Source of the DNA: Carthagonibacter metallireducens
Lineage (GTDB): Bacteria > Gemmatimonadota > Gemmatimonadetes > Palauibacterales > Palauibacteraceae
Length of the DNA stretch: 64,000 bases
Assembly (NCBI GenBank): GCA_023554445.1
Contig: JAMJQQ010000124.1
Span: 15,270-79,269 of the forward strand
Reading direction: 5' to 3'
Positions 51,133-60,590 of the stretch are shown here, piece after piece. The notes under the pieces were generated by a model that had not been told where the DNA came from, did no database searches, and saw only the letters and a program-made list of their open reading frames with translations. Made by a program: the position numbers and the translations under genes. Within the stretch, counting starts at the first letter, position 1; every line of letters begins with the position of its first letter.

Positions 51133-52083
51133 TCAGTGTTTCAGATCCGGGTCGCTCTTTTGCTGACTCATTTCATTGAGAAACTCGAGCTCGGCCGGCG
51201 TCAGGGAGTCCATCCCCCGCTCTCCGATCTTGTCCAGAATCCGGTTCACCTCATCGAGGGCGTCGTTCGAGGCGCCGGACCTCGATCGTCGCTTCTGATT
51301 CCGCTTCGCATCGCCCGCTTTCGTCTCCTTGCCGACGCTCTTGAGGCCGCTGCGCGCGCGTCGCGCCTTTCCGATCGCCCGGCCCGCCGACGTACCGATC
51401 CGGTTACCGAACCTGAGCCACAGCCAGCCGGCCACGAGACCACCGAGGTGCGCCCAGTGCGCGGTCCCGCCCGCGGCACGACCCGACGAGATGGTCGAGT
51501 AGAGCGTCATCAGGGCGAGAAATCCGACGAAGTATTTCGCCTTGATCGGCAACAGAAACCAGAGGTAGATCGGGGCATCCGGCCAGGTGAGGGCGAATGC
51601 CAGCAGAATACCGAAGATCGCGGCCGACGCACCGACCATCGGTGCGACTCCCACCAGGTTTACCAGCAACAACGCCGCGACCGATCCTCCCACCCCGCAC
51701 ACCAGGTAGTAGCGGATGAAGTCGCGACTGCCCCAGGTGCGCTCGAGCGGTGGTCCGAAGAAGAACAGCGCCAGCATGTTGAAGAACAGGTGACCGAACC
51801 CGGCGTGGACGAACATGTAGGTCACGAACGTCCACGGACGGACGAGAACCCTGTCCGCCGAGAAGGCGAGAAGGTCTCGAGCGGCACTCCACGGAACGAG
51901 CCCGATCGCCATCAGGGCCCAGATCGCGAAGTTGATCGCCAACAACCGTTTCACCCACGGCGTCAGTGCCGCGAACGGGTCGCGCCGGCCAGCGCCACTC
52001 CACCCGTTGCCGGCTCCTACGCCGAATCCTCCTCCCTCCCTGCGCTGCGGACCTCCCGTGTACGACCGATCCCAGAGGCCCAT
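51133..52083 (-). CDS. Rhomboid-family intramembrane serine protease
   Basis: 316 residues. Six transmembrane helices in about 42-230. Catalytic Ser in GASAAIFG (family usually GxSG; the final Gly is Ala here) and catalytic His in AHWAHLGGLVAG; HxxxN-type HLFFNML is present. A hydrophilic C-terminal tail (~75 residues, Lys/Arg then acidic helix DSLTPAELEFLNEM) extends into the cytoplasm. ATG is two bases after the ddl stop. Substrate unknown. Confidence 0.88.
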   Translation of the reverse strand: MGLWDRSYTGGPQRREGGGFGVGAGNGWSGAGRRDPFAALTPWVKRLLAINFAIWALMAIGLVPWSAARDLLAFSADRVLVRPWTFVTYMFVHAGFGHLFFNMLALFFFGPPLERTWGSRDFIRYYLVCGVGGSVAALLLVNLVGVAPMVGASAAIFGILLAFALTWPDAPIYLWFLLPIKAKYFVGFLALMTLYSTISSGRAAGGTAHWAHLGGLVAGWLWLRFGNRIGTSAGRAIGKARRARSGLKSVGKETKAGDAKRNQKRRSRSGASNDALDEVNRILDKIGERGMDSLTPAELEFLNEMSQQKSDPDLKH

Positions 52084-52085
52084 GT

Positions 52086-53120
52086 TCAGCTCCCGCGCTC
52101 GTCCCGGAGATCGAATTCCACCGCCGAGACGGCGATCCGCTCGCAGAGATCCGGGAAACTGATTCCCGCGGCGGCGGCCGCTTTCGGGACGAGACTGGTA
52201 GCCGTGAGGCCGGGAACCGAATTCGCTTCGAGGCACCAGAACTCCCCGTTCTCATCCCTGCGGAAATCAATGCGGCTGAACGATCTCTGACGCAGCGCAA
52301 CCCACGACCTTACGGCGAGCTCGGCGAGCCGGTCCTGTTCGTCGGAGTCGAGCCCGGCAGGCGCCTCGTAGCGTGACAGCCCCGGCGTGTACTTCGACTC
52401 GTAGTCGTAGATTTCGTTGCCGGGGAAGATCTCGACGGCCGGAAGCGGCTCTCCATCGAGCAACGCCACGGTCAGTTCACGCCCCGGCACGAACGCCTCG
52501 CAGAGCACGTCATCATCGTACCGGCCTGCGAGTCCGATCGCGGCGCCGAGTTCTTCGGCCCGACGCACGATCGTCAGGCCGACCGTGGACCCGCCGCAGG
52601 AAGGCTTCACCACGAGCGGAAGTCCCATGCGTCCGAGTGTCGATCCGGGTGCCTCACCCCGCCTGGCCCAGTCGGGCGTGGGGACGCCGGCCTGCGCGAG
52701 CAGCTCCTTCGAAAGGCGCTTGTCGAACGCCAGGGAGCTTCCCAGAAATCCACTGCCCGTGTATGGAACACCGCCCACATCGAGAAGCGCCTGCACCCGC
52801 CCGTTCTCTCCGTCACCGCCATGCAACGCGATGAAGGCGACATCCGCATCGCGCACCGCCGGCAGCTCCGCGAGCGCCGTGCCGAGCGCCGCCATGCCCA
52901 TCTCGCGGAGCGCCTCGAGCTCGGGCGGTGCCGGACCGACCGCGCCACCGAGATAGTGATCTTCCTCGTCACCGGGGATCGCACCGAATGCGGGATCGAC
53001 CGCCACGACCGAGTGACCGCGGCTGCGGAGGGCCTCGATCACCGCCCGTCCGGACGCGAGCGAGACCTTACGTTCCTCGCTCGTGCCCCCGAGCAGAACC
53101 GCGATGCGGAGCCTGCTCAT
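52086..53120 (-). CDS. ddl: D-alanine--D-alanine ligase
   Basis: 344 residues, ATP-grasp. N-terminal VLLGGTSEERKVSLASG, ALHGGDGENGRVQ, GVPYTGSG, PLVVKPSCGGSTVGL, VPGRELTVALLDG and the metal site FWCLEANSVPGLT (metal ligands Glu and Asn). Makes the peptidoglycan D-Ala-D-Ala dipeptide. Confidence 0.96.
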   Translation of the reverse strand: MSRLRIAVLLGGTSEERKVSLASGRAVIEALRSRGHSVVAVDPAFGAIPGDEEDHYLGGAVGPAPPELEALREMGMAALGTALAELPAVRDADVAFIALHGGDGENGRVQALLDVGGVPYTGSGFLGSSLAFDKRLSKELLAQAGVPTPDWARRGEAPGSTLGRMGLPLVVKPSCGGSTVGLTIVRRAEELGAAIGLAGRYDDDVLCEAFVPGRELTVALLDGEPLPAVEIFPGNEIYDYESKYTPGLSRYEAPAGLDSDEQDRLAELAVRSWVALRQRSFSRIDFRRDENGEFWCLEANSVPGLTATSLVPKAAAAAGISFPDLCERIAVSAVEFDLRDERGS

Positions 53121-53162
53121 CAGACCCGAGCCCCGGTTGGGTTCACGCGGACCCCTGCCCCC

Positions 53163-54221
53163 TCATTCACCGGATTCTGCTTCCGCATCCAGGACCCCTT
53201 CCAGGCCATGCTCCCGCAGCCACTCCTCGTCGAAGACCTTCGAAAGATACCGCTCGCCGGAGTCGCAGAGCAGGGCCACGATGCACGCATCCGGATCATC
53301 CACTTCGCGTGCCACGTCGAGGGCTACGCTCACGATCAGCCCGGTGGATCCGCCGGACAGCAACCCTTCCTCTCTCGCCAGTCTGCGGGCCATGGCGAAG
53401 GACTCCGGGTCCCCCACCGTGCGGAATTCGTCGATCCACTCGAAGTGAACCGTTCCCGACAGCTTGTCGTTGCCGATCCCCTCGACCAGGTACGGCGCAT
53501 CCGGTTCCTTCCGTCCAGTCCGGGAGTACTCCGCGTAGATCGACCCTTCCGGGTCACCCGCCACGATCCGGATCTCGGGATTCCGCTCCTTCAAGTAGCG
53601 GCCCGTGCCGCTAATCGTCCCGCCGGTACCCGGGGAGGCCACGAAATGCGTTACCCGCCCCCCCGTCTGACCCCAGATCTCCGGTCCGGTAGTTCTGTAG
53701 TGGGCCTCCGGGTTGTCCGGATTGTAGTGCTGATCCGCCATGAACGCTCCCGGAGTCTCCTCGGCGATCCGGCGGGCCGCATTGACATAGTACTCCGGGT
53801 GGTCGGGCGGAACGTCCGACGGAGTGATCACGACCTCGGCGCCATAGGCACGGAGCAGCTTGATCTTCTCGGCGCTCATCTTGTCGGGGATCGTGAATAT
53901 GCAGCGGTAGCCGCGTACGGCAGCCACGATTGCGAGCCCGACTCCGGTGTTTCCGGACGTACCCTCCACCACCGTTCCTCCGGGACCCAGCAATCCGGAC
54001 CGTTCGGCCGACTCGATCATCGCCAGGCCTATACGGTCTTTGACCGAGCCTCCCGGATTGAACGACTCCATCTTCACGTATACCGGGGTCCGGATCCCTT
54101 CGGTCAACCGCTGAAGGCGGATCAGGGGAGTCCGCCCGATCGCCTCGATCACGCTCTCGTGGACCTCGCCGGTCCGGCCCGACGCGACGGGCGGAATCGA
54201 TTCAGGGACTCGAGGGTCCAT
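53163..54221 (-). CDS. PLP-dependent cysteine synthase family enzyme
   Basis: 352 residues. PLP Lys61 in NPGGSVKDR, substrate loop EGTSGNTG, phosphate loop GTGGTISGTG and C-terminal LLCDSGERYLS. It is either O-acetylserine sulfhydrylase (CysK) or a catalytic-domain-only cystathionine beta-synthase; the NPGGSVKDR and long N-terminal leader do not decide. The ATG lies 20 bases inside the upstream TonB-domain gene. Confidence 0.9.
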   Translation of the reverse strand: MDPRVPESIPPVASGRTGEVHESVIEAIGRTPLIRLQRLTEGIRTPVYVKMESFNPGGSVKDRIGLAMIESAERSGLLGPGGTVVEGTSGNTGVGLAIVAAVRGYRCIFTIPDKMSAEKIKLLRAYGAEVVITPSDVPPDHPEYYVNAARRIAEETPGAFMADQHYNPDNPEAHYRTTGPEIWGQTGGRVTHFVASPGTGGTISGTGRYLKERNPEIRIVAGDPEGSIYAEYSRTGRKEPDAPYLVEGIGNDKLSGTVHFEWIDEFRTVGDPESFAMARRLAREEGLLSGGSTGLIVSVALDVAREVDDPDACIVALLCDSGERYLSKVFDEEWLREHGLEGVLDAEAESGE

Positions 54222-54618
54222 CGGACTTCCCTTCTTCCGGAAGAGGGTAGATGACGGGAAGCCGGCCCCAGATCGGAACCGCTTCGCCGCCCTGTTCCGC
54301 AGGTCGGTAGCGGAGCTTGCCGGCATTCGCCACCGCCGCCGAGTCGAGGGGCCGGTATCCGCTCGACTCGAGGACGATGGCCGAGTCCACCGTGCCGTCG
54401 GCGGCGATCAGTATCTTCAGAACGGTGGTCCCTCCGATTCCCTTTTCCCAGGCGCCACGCGGGAACTCGAAGACGCCCGATTCTTCGGCCGCCGGAGGTC
54501 GCAGGGGGCCTTCCTCGAGTCCGAGACGCAGCCCGGTGCGGCCCGGGTTCACCGTATCGGCACAACCCGCAATGCACATGCAAGCGGCCAGGAAGCGGGC
54601 GCTCCGGGCGGCGGTCAT
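54202..54618 (-). CDS. TonB C-terminal-domain lipoprotein
   Basis: 138 residues. Signal with lipobox CIAGC, a linker, then a TonB-like C-terminal domain (GTTVLKILIAADGTVDSAIVL in parts, VANAGKLRYRPAEQGGEAVPIW). It lacks the N-terminal TonB transmembrane/Pro-rich segment, so it may not energise transport; such periplasmic TonB-fold lipoproteins have no fixed role. Start overlaps mutS stop (ATGA). Confidence 0.8.
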   Translation of the reverse strand: MTAARSARFLAACMCIAGCADTVNPGRTGLRLGLEEGPLRPPAAEESGVFEFPRGAWEKGIGGTTVLKILIAADGTVDSAIVLESSGYRPLDSAAVANAGKLRYRPAEQGGEAVPIWGRLPVIYPLPEEGKSDGPSSP

Positions 54619-57185
54619 TGCTCTTCCTCCAACAGTGTCTTCCACTCGCTCACCAGCAGGAGGGCATCCAGAGGCGTCAACCGGTCCACGTCCACGGCGG
54701 CGATCTTCCGGGCCAGCACCGGGTCGGTCCCCCCGAACAGAGAAAGCTGATTGCGACCGCGGTCCACCAGGTGCGCGAGCCTCGTGCCTCCAGCCGGTCC
54801 ATCCTCCAGCTCGTGCAGGACTTCGAAGGCCCGGTCGATCACGGGTCGCGGAACACCGGCGAGCCGGGCCACGTGGACCCCGTAGGACCGGTCGCAGCCA
54901 CCCGGCTCGAGTCGCCGCAGGAAGACGATGTCGTCACCCGTCTCGCGCACCGCGACATTCCATGCCTCGACACCGGACAGCGAGTCCGCCAGCTCGACCA
55001 GCTCGTGGTAGTGCGTAGCGAACACCGTGCGAGCGCCCAGCTGTTCGTGGATGTGCTCGGTGACCGCCCAGGCGATCGCCACGCCATCGTAGGTCGAGGT
55101 TCCACGGCCAATCTCGTCCAGCAGCACGAGGCTTCTGTCGGTAGCGCCATTGAGGATCGTCGCCGTCTCCGTCATCTCGACCATGAAGGTGCTCTGGCCT
55201 CGCGCCAGGCTGTCGGAAGCTCCCACCCGCGTGAAGACCCGATCACACAAACCGATTCGCGCCGCGTCGGCCGGAACGTACGATCCCACCTGGGCCATCA
55301 GCGCAATCAACCCCACCTGGCGAAGAAAGGTCGACTTTCCAGCCATGTTGGGTCCGGTGAGAATCATCACGTAACCGTCGCGATCCAGCCGGCAGTCGTT
55401 CGGAATGAATTCCTCGCGGGCGATCCGTCGCTCCACCACCGGGTGGCGGCCACCGACGATTTCGAGGCCGAAGTCGTCGCTGAGTTCCGGACGAACGTAA
55501 TCGTCGCGCTCGGCAGTCTCGGCAAACGAAGCATGGACGTCGAGTTCGGCGATCCGTTCGGCAGTCGCCTGGACGCGTGAAACGTGGGTGGCGAGGTCCT
55601 CGCGAAGCGTCCGGAACAGTTCCGCCTCGGATTCCGCGATCCGGGCCTCAGCATCGAACACCTTCGCTTCCCATTCCTTCAGCTCGGGCGTGATGAAGCG
55701 CTCGGCATTGGCCAGCGTCTGTTTTCGGTCGTAGCGATCGGGAACCCGGCCGAGGTTGGATCGGGTCACTTCGATGTAGTAACCGAATACTTTGTTGTAT
55801 CCGACCTTCAGGCTGTCAATTCCGGTGTTTTCACGCTCACGCGCCTGGAGCCTGGCGATCCAGTTCACGGCTTCGTCCCTGACCTCGCGCAACTCATCCA
55901 GCCGCGCATCGAATCCCGTCCGGATGACTCCGCCGGCTGCGAGGGTCGCAGGCGTGTCGGGATCGATCGCCGACTCGATCTGCCCGCGCAGATCGCCGAG
56001 ATCGTCGAAGTCCTGCCGGATTTCCCGCATTCGGGGGGCGCTCGCGCTCGACAACACCTCGGCGACTGCCGGCAACGGCTCGAGGGAGCGCCCGAGTCCC
56101 AGCATTTCGCGCGGAGATATGCGCCCGAGGGCCACGCGGGTGGCAAGGCGCTCCAGATCCCGGATGTCGCCCAGGGCACTGCGCAGATCGGCGCGTCGAT
56201 CACGATCCTCCGCCAGCTCCTGGACGGCATCGAGCCGTCTCTCGATCGAGGCACGGTCGACCAGTGGACGGAGGACCCGGCGGCGCAACAGGCGTCGACC
56301 CATCGGCGTTCGGGTCCGGTCCAGCACCTCCACCAGCGTTCCGCCTTCACCCGTCCGGAGCGGCTCCACGATCTCGAGGTTGCGGCGGGTCATCTCGTCC
56401 AGATGAAGGTGGCGGCCGATACGGTTCAGGCGCGGCGCCCGAAGATGATCGACTCCCGCCGGTCTCAACTCCTCCAGATAAGCCGCCATGGCCCCGGCCG
56501 CTGCCACCAGATGCCGATCCGCGGGAAGCTCGAATCCGAATCCGTCGATTCCCGAAGTCCGGTAGACCCGGCGCAGGGCCTCGGCACCGACATCTGCCTC
56601 GAACCGCCACGGTTCGCGGCGCGTGACGATCCAGGGACCATCCGGTGCAGCGGCGGAGGAGCGAACCAGGAGCTCGGCCGGCTCGATTCGGCTCAGCTCA
56701 TCGCCAAGCGCCTCCGGATGACACTCCCAGACCTCCACTTCGCCGGTGGACAGGTCTGCCGTCGCAATTCCAAGCGGGTTCTCACCTGCGACTGCCGCGA
56801 CGAAGTTGTTGCGGCCGCCATCGAGCAGAACATCGTCGATGGAGGCGCCCGGGGTGACGATCTCCACGACTTCGCGCCGGACGAGTCCCTCGGCCCCGGC
56901 CGCGTCCTCGACCTGTTCGCAGATCGCTACCCGGCGCCCCGCGCGCACCATTCGAGGCAGGTACTCGGGGAGTGCCTTGACAGGTACGCCGGCGAGGGGG
57001 ACGTCCGAGGAGCCGTTGTTCCGGGAGGTCAGGGTGATGCCGAGCAATCGACTCCCCTCCTGGGCGTCCTCGAAGAACATCTCGTAGAAGTCGCCCACCC
57101 GGAAGAACAGGATGCAGTCCGGGTGCTTCGCCTTCACGTCGAGATACTGCTGGATCAGCGGGGTGTGCTTCGTGGCCCCGGTCAT
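54615..57185 (-). CDS. mutS: DNA mismatch repair protein MutS
   Basis: 856 residues. Mismatch-binding domain with FFRVGDFYEMF (Phe-x-Glu), clamp and lever domains, and C-terminal ABC ATPase: Walker A LTGPNMAGKST, Walker B LVLLDEIGRGTS, His-switch ATHYHEL. Normal length. No mutL in the window. Overlaps the upstream SPOR gene and downstream TonB gene by 4 bases each. Confidence 0.98.
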   Translation of the reverse strand: MTGATKHTPLIQQYLDVKAKHPDCILFFRVGDFYEMFFEDAQEGSRLLGITLTSRNNGSSDVPLAGVPVKALPEYLPRMVRAGRRVAICEQVEDAAGAEGLVRREVVEIVTPGASIDDVLLDGGRNNFVAAVAGENPLGIATADLSTGEVEVWECHPEALGDELSRIEPAELLVRSSAAAPDGPWIVTRREPWRFEADVGAEALRRVYRTSGIDGFGFELPADRHLVAAAGAMAAYLEELRPAGVDHLRAPRLNRIGRHLHLDEMTRRNLEIVEPLRTGEGGTLVEVLDRTRTPMGRRLLRRRVLRPLVDRASIERRLDAVQELAEDRDRRADLRSALGDIRDLERLATRVALGRISPREMLGLGRSLEPLPAVAEVLSSASAPRMREIRQDFDDLGDLRGQIESAIDPDTPATLAAGGVIRTGFDARLDELREVRDEAVNWIARLQARERENTGIDSLKVGYNKVFGYYIEVTRSNLGRVPDRYDRKQTLANAERFITPELKEWEAKVFDAEARIAESEAELFRTLREDLATHVSRVQATAERIAELDVHASFAETAERDDYVRPELSDDFGLEIVGGRHPVVERRIAREEFIPNDCRLDRDGYVMILTGPNMAGKSTFLRQVGLIALMAQVGSYVPADAARIGLCDRVFTRVGASDSLARGQSTFMVEMTETATILNGATDRSLVLLDEIGRGTSTYDGVAIAWAVTEHIHEQLGARTVFATHYHELVELADSLSGVEAWNVAVRETGDDIVFLRRLEPGGCDRSYGVHVARLAGVPRPVIDRAFEVLHELEDGPAGGTRLAHLVDRGRNQLSLFGGTDPVLARKIAAVDVDRLTPLDALLLVSEWKTLLEEEQ

Positions 57186-58027
57186 GGGCGATCCGCCACC
57201 ACGATTGCCTCGAGCCCGCGGGAACGGAGGTCGACCGCCATGCGCGCCGCATCCTCCTTGCGCGAGAAATGGCCGACCCGGACCCGGTACAGGGGCGTCG
57301 AGTCATCGGGTTCCTGCACCCACGCGTCGGAACCTGCGCTGGAGGCTCGCGCCCTTACATCGTCCGCCGCCCCCCGGGTTCCGAATGCTCCGAGCTGGAC
57401 CGTATACCTGCTCGCCGATCCATCCACGGCGGAATCGTCGGAGCAGGCCAACAGTCCGGCCGTTGCCTGCACGTTGACGGGATCCGTCGGATCGCTGCCG
57501 GCAGCCTCGGCCCAGGCCGCACAGGCGGACGCCGGATCTCCCAGCGACTCGAAGGCGAATCCGGTCCACAGCCAGGACTCGGGAACCCGTTCGCTGGCCG
57601 GAAAATCATCGCGCAACAGGTCGAGATCGTCGATGGCCAGACGTGCCCGCCCGCTCATCAGCCTCAACTGCGCCAGGCGAAGGCGAGCGAGGGCCCCGTA
57701 TTCCTCACCGCCGACGACCGCTGCCTCCATGTAGGCCAGTTCCGCCGAATCGGCATCTTCGGTCAGGCGGGCGCGCAGGACCAGGGCCTGTCCTCTGTCG
57801 TCGCGCGTGGCGGTGGACGCGGAGGACTGCGTCCACTCGGACAGGTACTGCCTCGCCCGGTCGACGTCTCCCGCATCGGCCGCCAGCTCCGCTGCCTCGA
57901 GCGGGTCACCGGACTGGCCGAGAACGCTGCCCGGAGTCACGAGGCAGGCCCCGGCGCAGAACAGAGCGGGAAGGGCGACAGGGGAAAAGAACCATCCGCT
58001 GGAGTGGAAACCCACCCGTCTCCTCAC
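57182..58027 (-). CDS. SPOR-domain periplasmic protein
   Basis: 281 residues. A secretion signal (hydrophobic stretch ending SVLGQ), a helical TPR-like middle (two repeated Ala-rich helix pairs, about 45-190) and a C-terminal SPOR domain (about 205-280: YTVQLGAFGTRGAADDVRA and LYRVRVGHFSRKEDAARM). SPOR domains bind denuded glycan at the septum. GTG 58027 or GTG 58015 (AGGAG just upstream) may be the start. Confidence 0.85.
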   Translation of the reverse strand: MRRRVGFHSSGWFFSPVALPALFCAGACLVTPGSVLGQSGDPLEAAELAADAGDVDRARQYLSEWTQSSASTATRDDRGQALVLRARLTEDADSAELAYMEAAVVGGEEYGALARLRLAQLRLMSGRARLAIDDLDLLRDDFPASERVPESWLWTGFAFESLGDPASACAAWAEAAGSDPTDPVNVQATAGLLACSDDSAVDGSASRYTVQLGAFGTRGAADDVRARASSAGSDAWVQEPDDSTPLYRVRVGHFSRKEDAARMAVDLRSRGLEAIVVADRP

Positions 58028-58028
58028 T

Positions 58029-59048
58029 TCAACTCACTCCCATGCGCTGCGTCTCCAGACGGAGCAGCAGATTCTCGATCACCGCGTGATCCGTATGACC
58101 GGTCTTCGCCTGTCGATCGGCAACCTGGAGCAGGGCCAGGGCCTCGTCGATCTCCGCGGGCGTCCAGCGTCGGGCCTGAGCGGCCCAGGTCCTGGCCTTG
58201 AATCTCAGGTAGGGCTTGCCCACCCGGCCGAGAACCTCGGTCACGGCTCCCGCGCCGCCTTCGGCTGCGATCCCCAGAAACAGGTGATGCTCGACCAGGC
58301 CGATCAGCAGCCCCACCGCGTTCTCCCCGGGCATCGCCAGCAGCAACGGCAACTGGCGTCTCGCTTCCATGTATTGCCTGTCGCCAACCAGGTTCATCCA
58401 GGCCCAGCGATCGACTTCACGCACGTTCGGAACGAGACGGCCGACGAGTTCACGATCCACCTCCCCGCCGGACGCCGCGGACGCCAGCTTCGCCAGCTCG
58501 GCGTCGAGAAGACCGAGATCGGCCCCGACCGCGGAGGCGAGGGCCTCCGCGGCATCGGCGCGCAGCTTCACCTCGTGGTGCTCCTGCGCCCGTTCGATCA
58601 GCCAGCCCGGTACTTCCGACTCTCGCGGTGCCGACCACTCGAGCGCGGTCGTGTCTTTCTTGAGGCGAAGGTAGAACTTCTTCTTCGACCGATCGGGAAT
58701 CGTGGCAGTGACGATCAGCGTCAGGCCACGAGGAAAACGGTCCAGAGTCTCTTCGACCACCCTGCAACCGGTCGGGGTCAGTCTTTCCGCCTCGTAGAGA
58801 ACCACGACACGGCGGGACGCCATCACGGGCGCCATCGCGAGCGACGCGGCCAGTGTCTCTGGCGATACACTGGCCCCCCGGTAGATGTCGAGATTGAAAT
58901 CGCGCGTAGCCGGGTCGACGGCTGCATCTGCGAGACGGCGCGCTGCCTCGTCGCGCAGACGACCTGCGTCACCGTGGAAAAAGAAAGCGCCGTCGAGGGA
59001 GTCCCCGGCGACGATCCGTTCGAACCGCTTCTCGGCGGCGAGACTCAC
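58029..59048 (-). CDS. holA: DNA polymerase III subunit delta
   Basis: 339 residues, clamp-loader wrench. AAA+-like N-terminal domain without a functional Walker A (FFFHGDAGRLRDEA), LTLIVTATIPDRSKKKFYL in parts, and the C-terminal collar domain (WAAQARRWTPAEIDEAL, LLQVADRQAKTG). Length is normal. Between the anti-sigma gene and the SPOR gene. Confidence 0.93.
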   Translation of the reverse strand: MSLAAEKRFERIVAGDSLDGAFFFHGDAGRLRDEAARRLADAAVDPATRDFNLDIYRGASVSPETLAASLAMAPVMASRRVVVLYEAERLTPTGCRVVEETLDRFPRGLTLIVTATIPDRSKKKFYLRLKKDTTALEWSAPRESEVPGWLIERAQEHHEVKLRADAAEALASAVGADLGLLDAELAKLASAASGGEVDRELVGRLVPNVREVDRWAWMNLVGDRQYMEARRQLPLLLAMPGENAVGLLIGLVEHHLFLGIAAEGGAGAVTEVLGRVGKPYLRFKARTWAAQARRWTPAEIDEALALLQVADRQAKTGHTDHAVIENLLLRLETQRMGVS

Positions 59049-59067
59049 GCCGGGAGCGTCGACCGGC

Positions 59068-59631
59068 TCAGTGGCCGAACGACGCGGACGCCTGGACCCA
59101 GGAGCCGGATTCCAGGATCACGGTCGGATGCACGTGTGAGCGGGGCTGCCAGACCACGGCGCCGGACTCCAGGATGCGAGCCTGGCCGGCTGCTGCTTCG
59201 ACGAAATGGCCTCTTCGGAACAGGCTCGGGACCTCTTCGTCCACCGGCGGCGGAACGTAAGCGGCCACGGGATCGAGCTGCATCTCCACCGGAACCGATG
59301 CCGCGAAGGGAAGCCAGAACAGGGCCAGTATCCCGACCGCGGCTACGCCGACTAGCGCAGCGGCCCCGGCGAACCTGTGCGCCGGCATGTCGCCGAGTCC
59401 CTCGTCGATGTTGTAGAGGCGGTGCTGCAGGCGGGGCATGAAGTCGTCGTGGGGCTCTGCCGAAGGCAACTGGGCGAGAAGATCACCAGCCGCTCGCAAC
59501 ACCCTGTCGTAGCGGGCACAGCAGGGGCAGGCCGCGACGTGTTCGCGAAACTCCGCCTCCCGGTCGGGCGTGAGCACGCCGTCGCGGTACTCGGAGTATT
59601 CCTGAATGAATCGATCACAATCGCAGTGCAT
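59068..59631 (-). CDS. Zinc-finger anti-sigma factor
   Basis: 187 residues. N-terminal ZAS-type anti-sigma domain with HVAACPCC (H-X3-C-X2-C), a transmembrane helix at about 90-112, and a periplasmic C-terminus ending in aromatic/Val strands. It would sequester the sigma factor encoded upstream until a periplasmic signal releases it. A 202-base gap containing a hairpin separates it from the sigma gene, longer than usual for such pairs. Confidence 0.87.
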   Translation of the reverse strand: MHCDCDRFIQEYSEYRDGVLTPDREAEFREHVAACPCCARYDRVLRAAGDLLAQLPSAEPHDDFMPRLQHRLYNIDEGLGDMPAHRFAGAAALVGVAAVGILALFWLPFAASVPVEMQLDPVAAYVPPPVDEEVPSLFRRGHFVEAAAGQARILESGAVVWQPRSHVHPTVILESGSWVQASASFGH

Positions 59632-59778
59632 TGTTCCGTTCGACCGCGGCCGGAGCCGCTCCGTGCTTCGAGTCCCGTGGTTCGCGCCCGAGCCTCCGGG
59701 CGCACTTTCGTTCGTGGCTGTGATACCGGACTGAGGAAAGCGGGTTCCCGGGCAGCGGGGCACTTCGTTCCGGATGCA

Positions 59779-59804
59779 CGAAGGCGGCCCGGAGGCCGCC
59801 TTCG
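59779..59804 (-). terminator. 11-bp perfect hairpin between sigma and anti-sigma genes
   Basis: CGAAGGCGGCC (59779-59789), loop CGGA, GGCCGCCTTCG (59794-59804). No U-run follows on the minus strand, so it is a weak terminator, attenuator or RNA-stability element rather than a classic intrinsic terminator. It starts 30 bases after the sigma-factor stop. Confidence 0.5.
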
Positions 59805-59833
59805 GTATTGTGTGTCCGGTGCGCCTCGCGCGG

Positions 59834-60475
59834 TCAGTCGAGCATCGGCCCGATGATCTGCGCGAACTTGTTCCGCGCCCGGTTCAGGCGTGACTTCACC
59901 GTTCCGAGTGTCACCCCGGTGATCTCGGAGATCTCCTCGTAGGTCTTGCCTTCCATCTCGCGCAGGACGAACACGACGCGGTGATGCTCGGGAAGCTCGG
60001 CGACCGCCTGCTCCACCTGCTCGCGGAGGTGCCGCTTCCGGAACAGGTCGTCCGGCGAATAGGAGTTGTCCTCCCACTGGAGAGGCCTGTGGTCGGCTTC
60101 CCAGTTCTTCTTGATCGCCTGGAAGAGCACCATCGGATTCCGCGAACGGTTCCTGAGCTCGTTTTTGGCGAGATTGCTGGCGATCGTGTAGATCCAGGTC
60201 GAGAACTTTTTGGTCGGGTCGAAACGGTGCAGGTGACGGTACACCCGCACGAACGTCTCCTGAACCAGGTCCTCAGCACGATCCCGATCGCCGATGGTCC
60301 GATAGATGAAGTTCAGCAGCCGCAAATGGTAGCGATCCGCGAGCTCATGGAACGCACGCCTCCGGCCTCCGAGATACTCGGCGACCAGTGCCGCGTCGTC
60401 CAGCGCCTTCAAATCGACGGACTCGCTGCCGACAGCGGGCTGCGTAGTGGTCTTTTCCAGCCGGATTCCCGTCAT
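59834..60475 (-). CDS. ECF (sigma-E/RpoE-like) RNA polymerase sigma factor
   Basis: 213 residues. Region 2 at about 30-105 (DRAEDLVQETFVRVYRHL, then FSTWIYTIASNLAKNELR) and region 4 at about 150-205 (LPEHHRVVFVLREMEGKTYEEI, VTLGTVKSRLNRARNKF in separate parts). No region 1.1 or 3. The adjacent zinc-finger anti-sigma supports control by a membrane-spanning signal. Start ATG 60475 has AAGGAG upstream. Confidence 0.93.
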   Translation of the reverse strand: MTGIRLEKTTTQPAVGSESVDLKALDDAALVAEYLGGRRRAFHELADRYHLRLLNFIYRTIGDRDRAEDLVQETFVRVYRHLHRFDPTKKFSTWIYTIASNLAKNELRNRSRNPMVLFQAIKKNWEADHRPLQWEDNSYSPDDLFRKRHLREQVEQAVAELPEHHRVVFVLREMEGKTYEEISEITGVTLGTVKSRLNRARNKFAQIIGPMLD

Positions 60476-60491
60476 CTCAGCTCCTTATCGA

Positions 60492-60511
60492 CCGGATCGC
60501 TGGCGATCCGG
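60492..60511. repeat. 9-bp inverted repeat upstream of the sigma gene
   Basis: CCGGATCGC-TG-GCGATCCGG lies about 17 bases before the sigma-factor start, just 5' of its Shine-Dalgarno. It may be a protein-binding site or an RNA hairpin affecting ribosome access. No other signal is clear in the 115-base gap. Confidence 0.5.
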
Positions 60512-60590
60512 CAATCACCGACGTTCTCCCGTCCACTCGACCCGGACGGCGTCGTCGAACTCGAACGCTTCCACAGCAGGGCGTACGACA

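Noticed and set aside
47881..52290. Plus-strand open frame of about 1469 codons opposite yebC, the EF-G2-like gene and the rhomboid gene
   Set aside because: Its translation is Arg/His/Pro-rich with no domain pattern, and it is fully antisense to clear genes. High-GC codon bias on the minus strand creates it.
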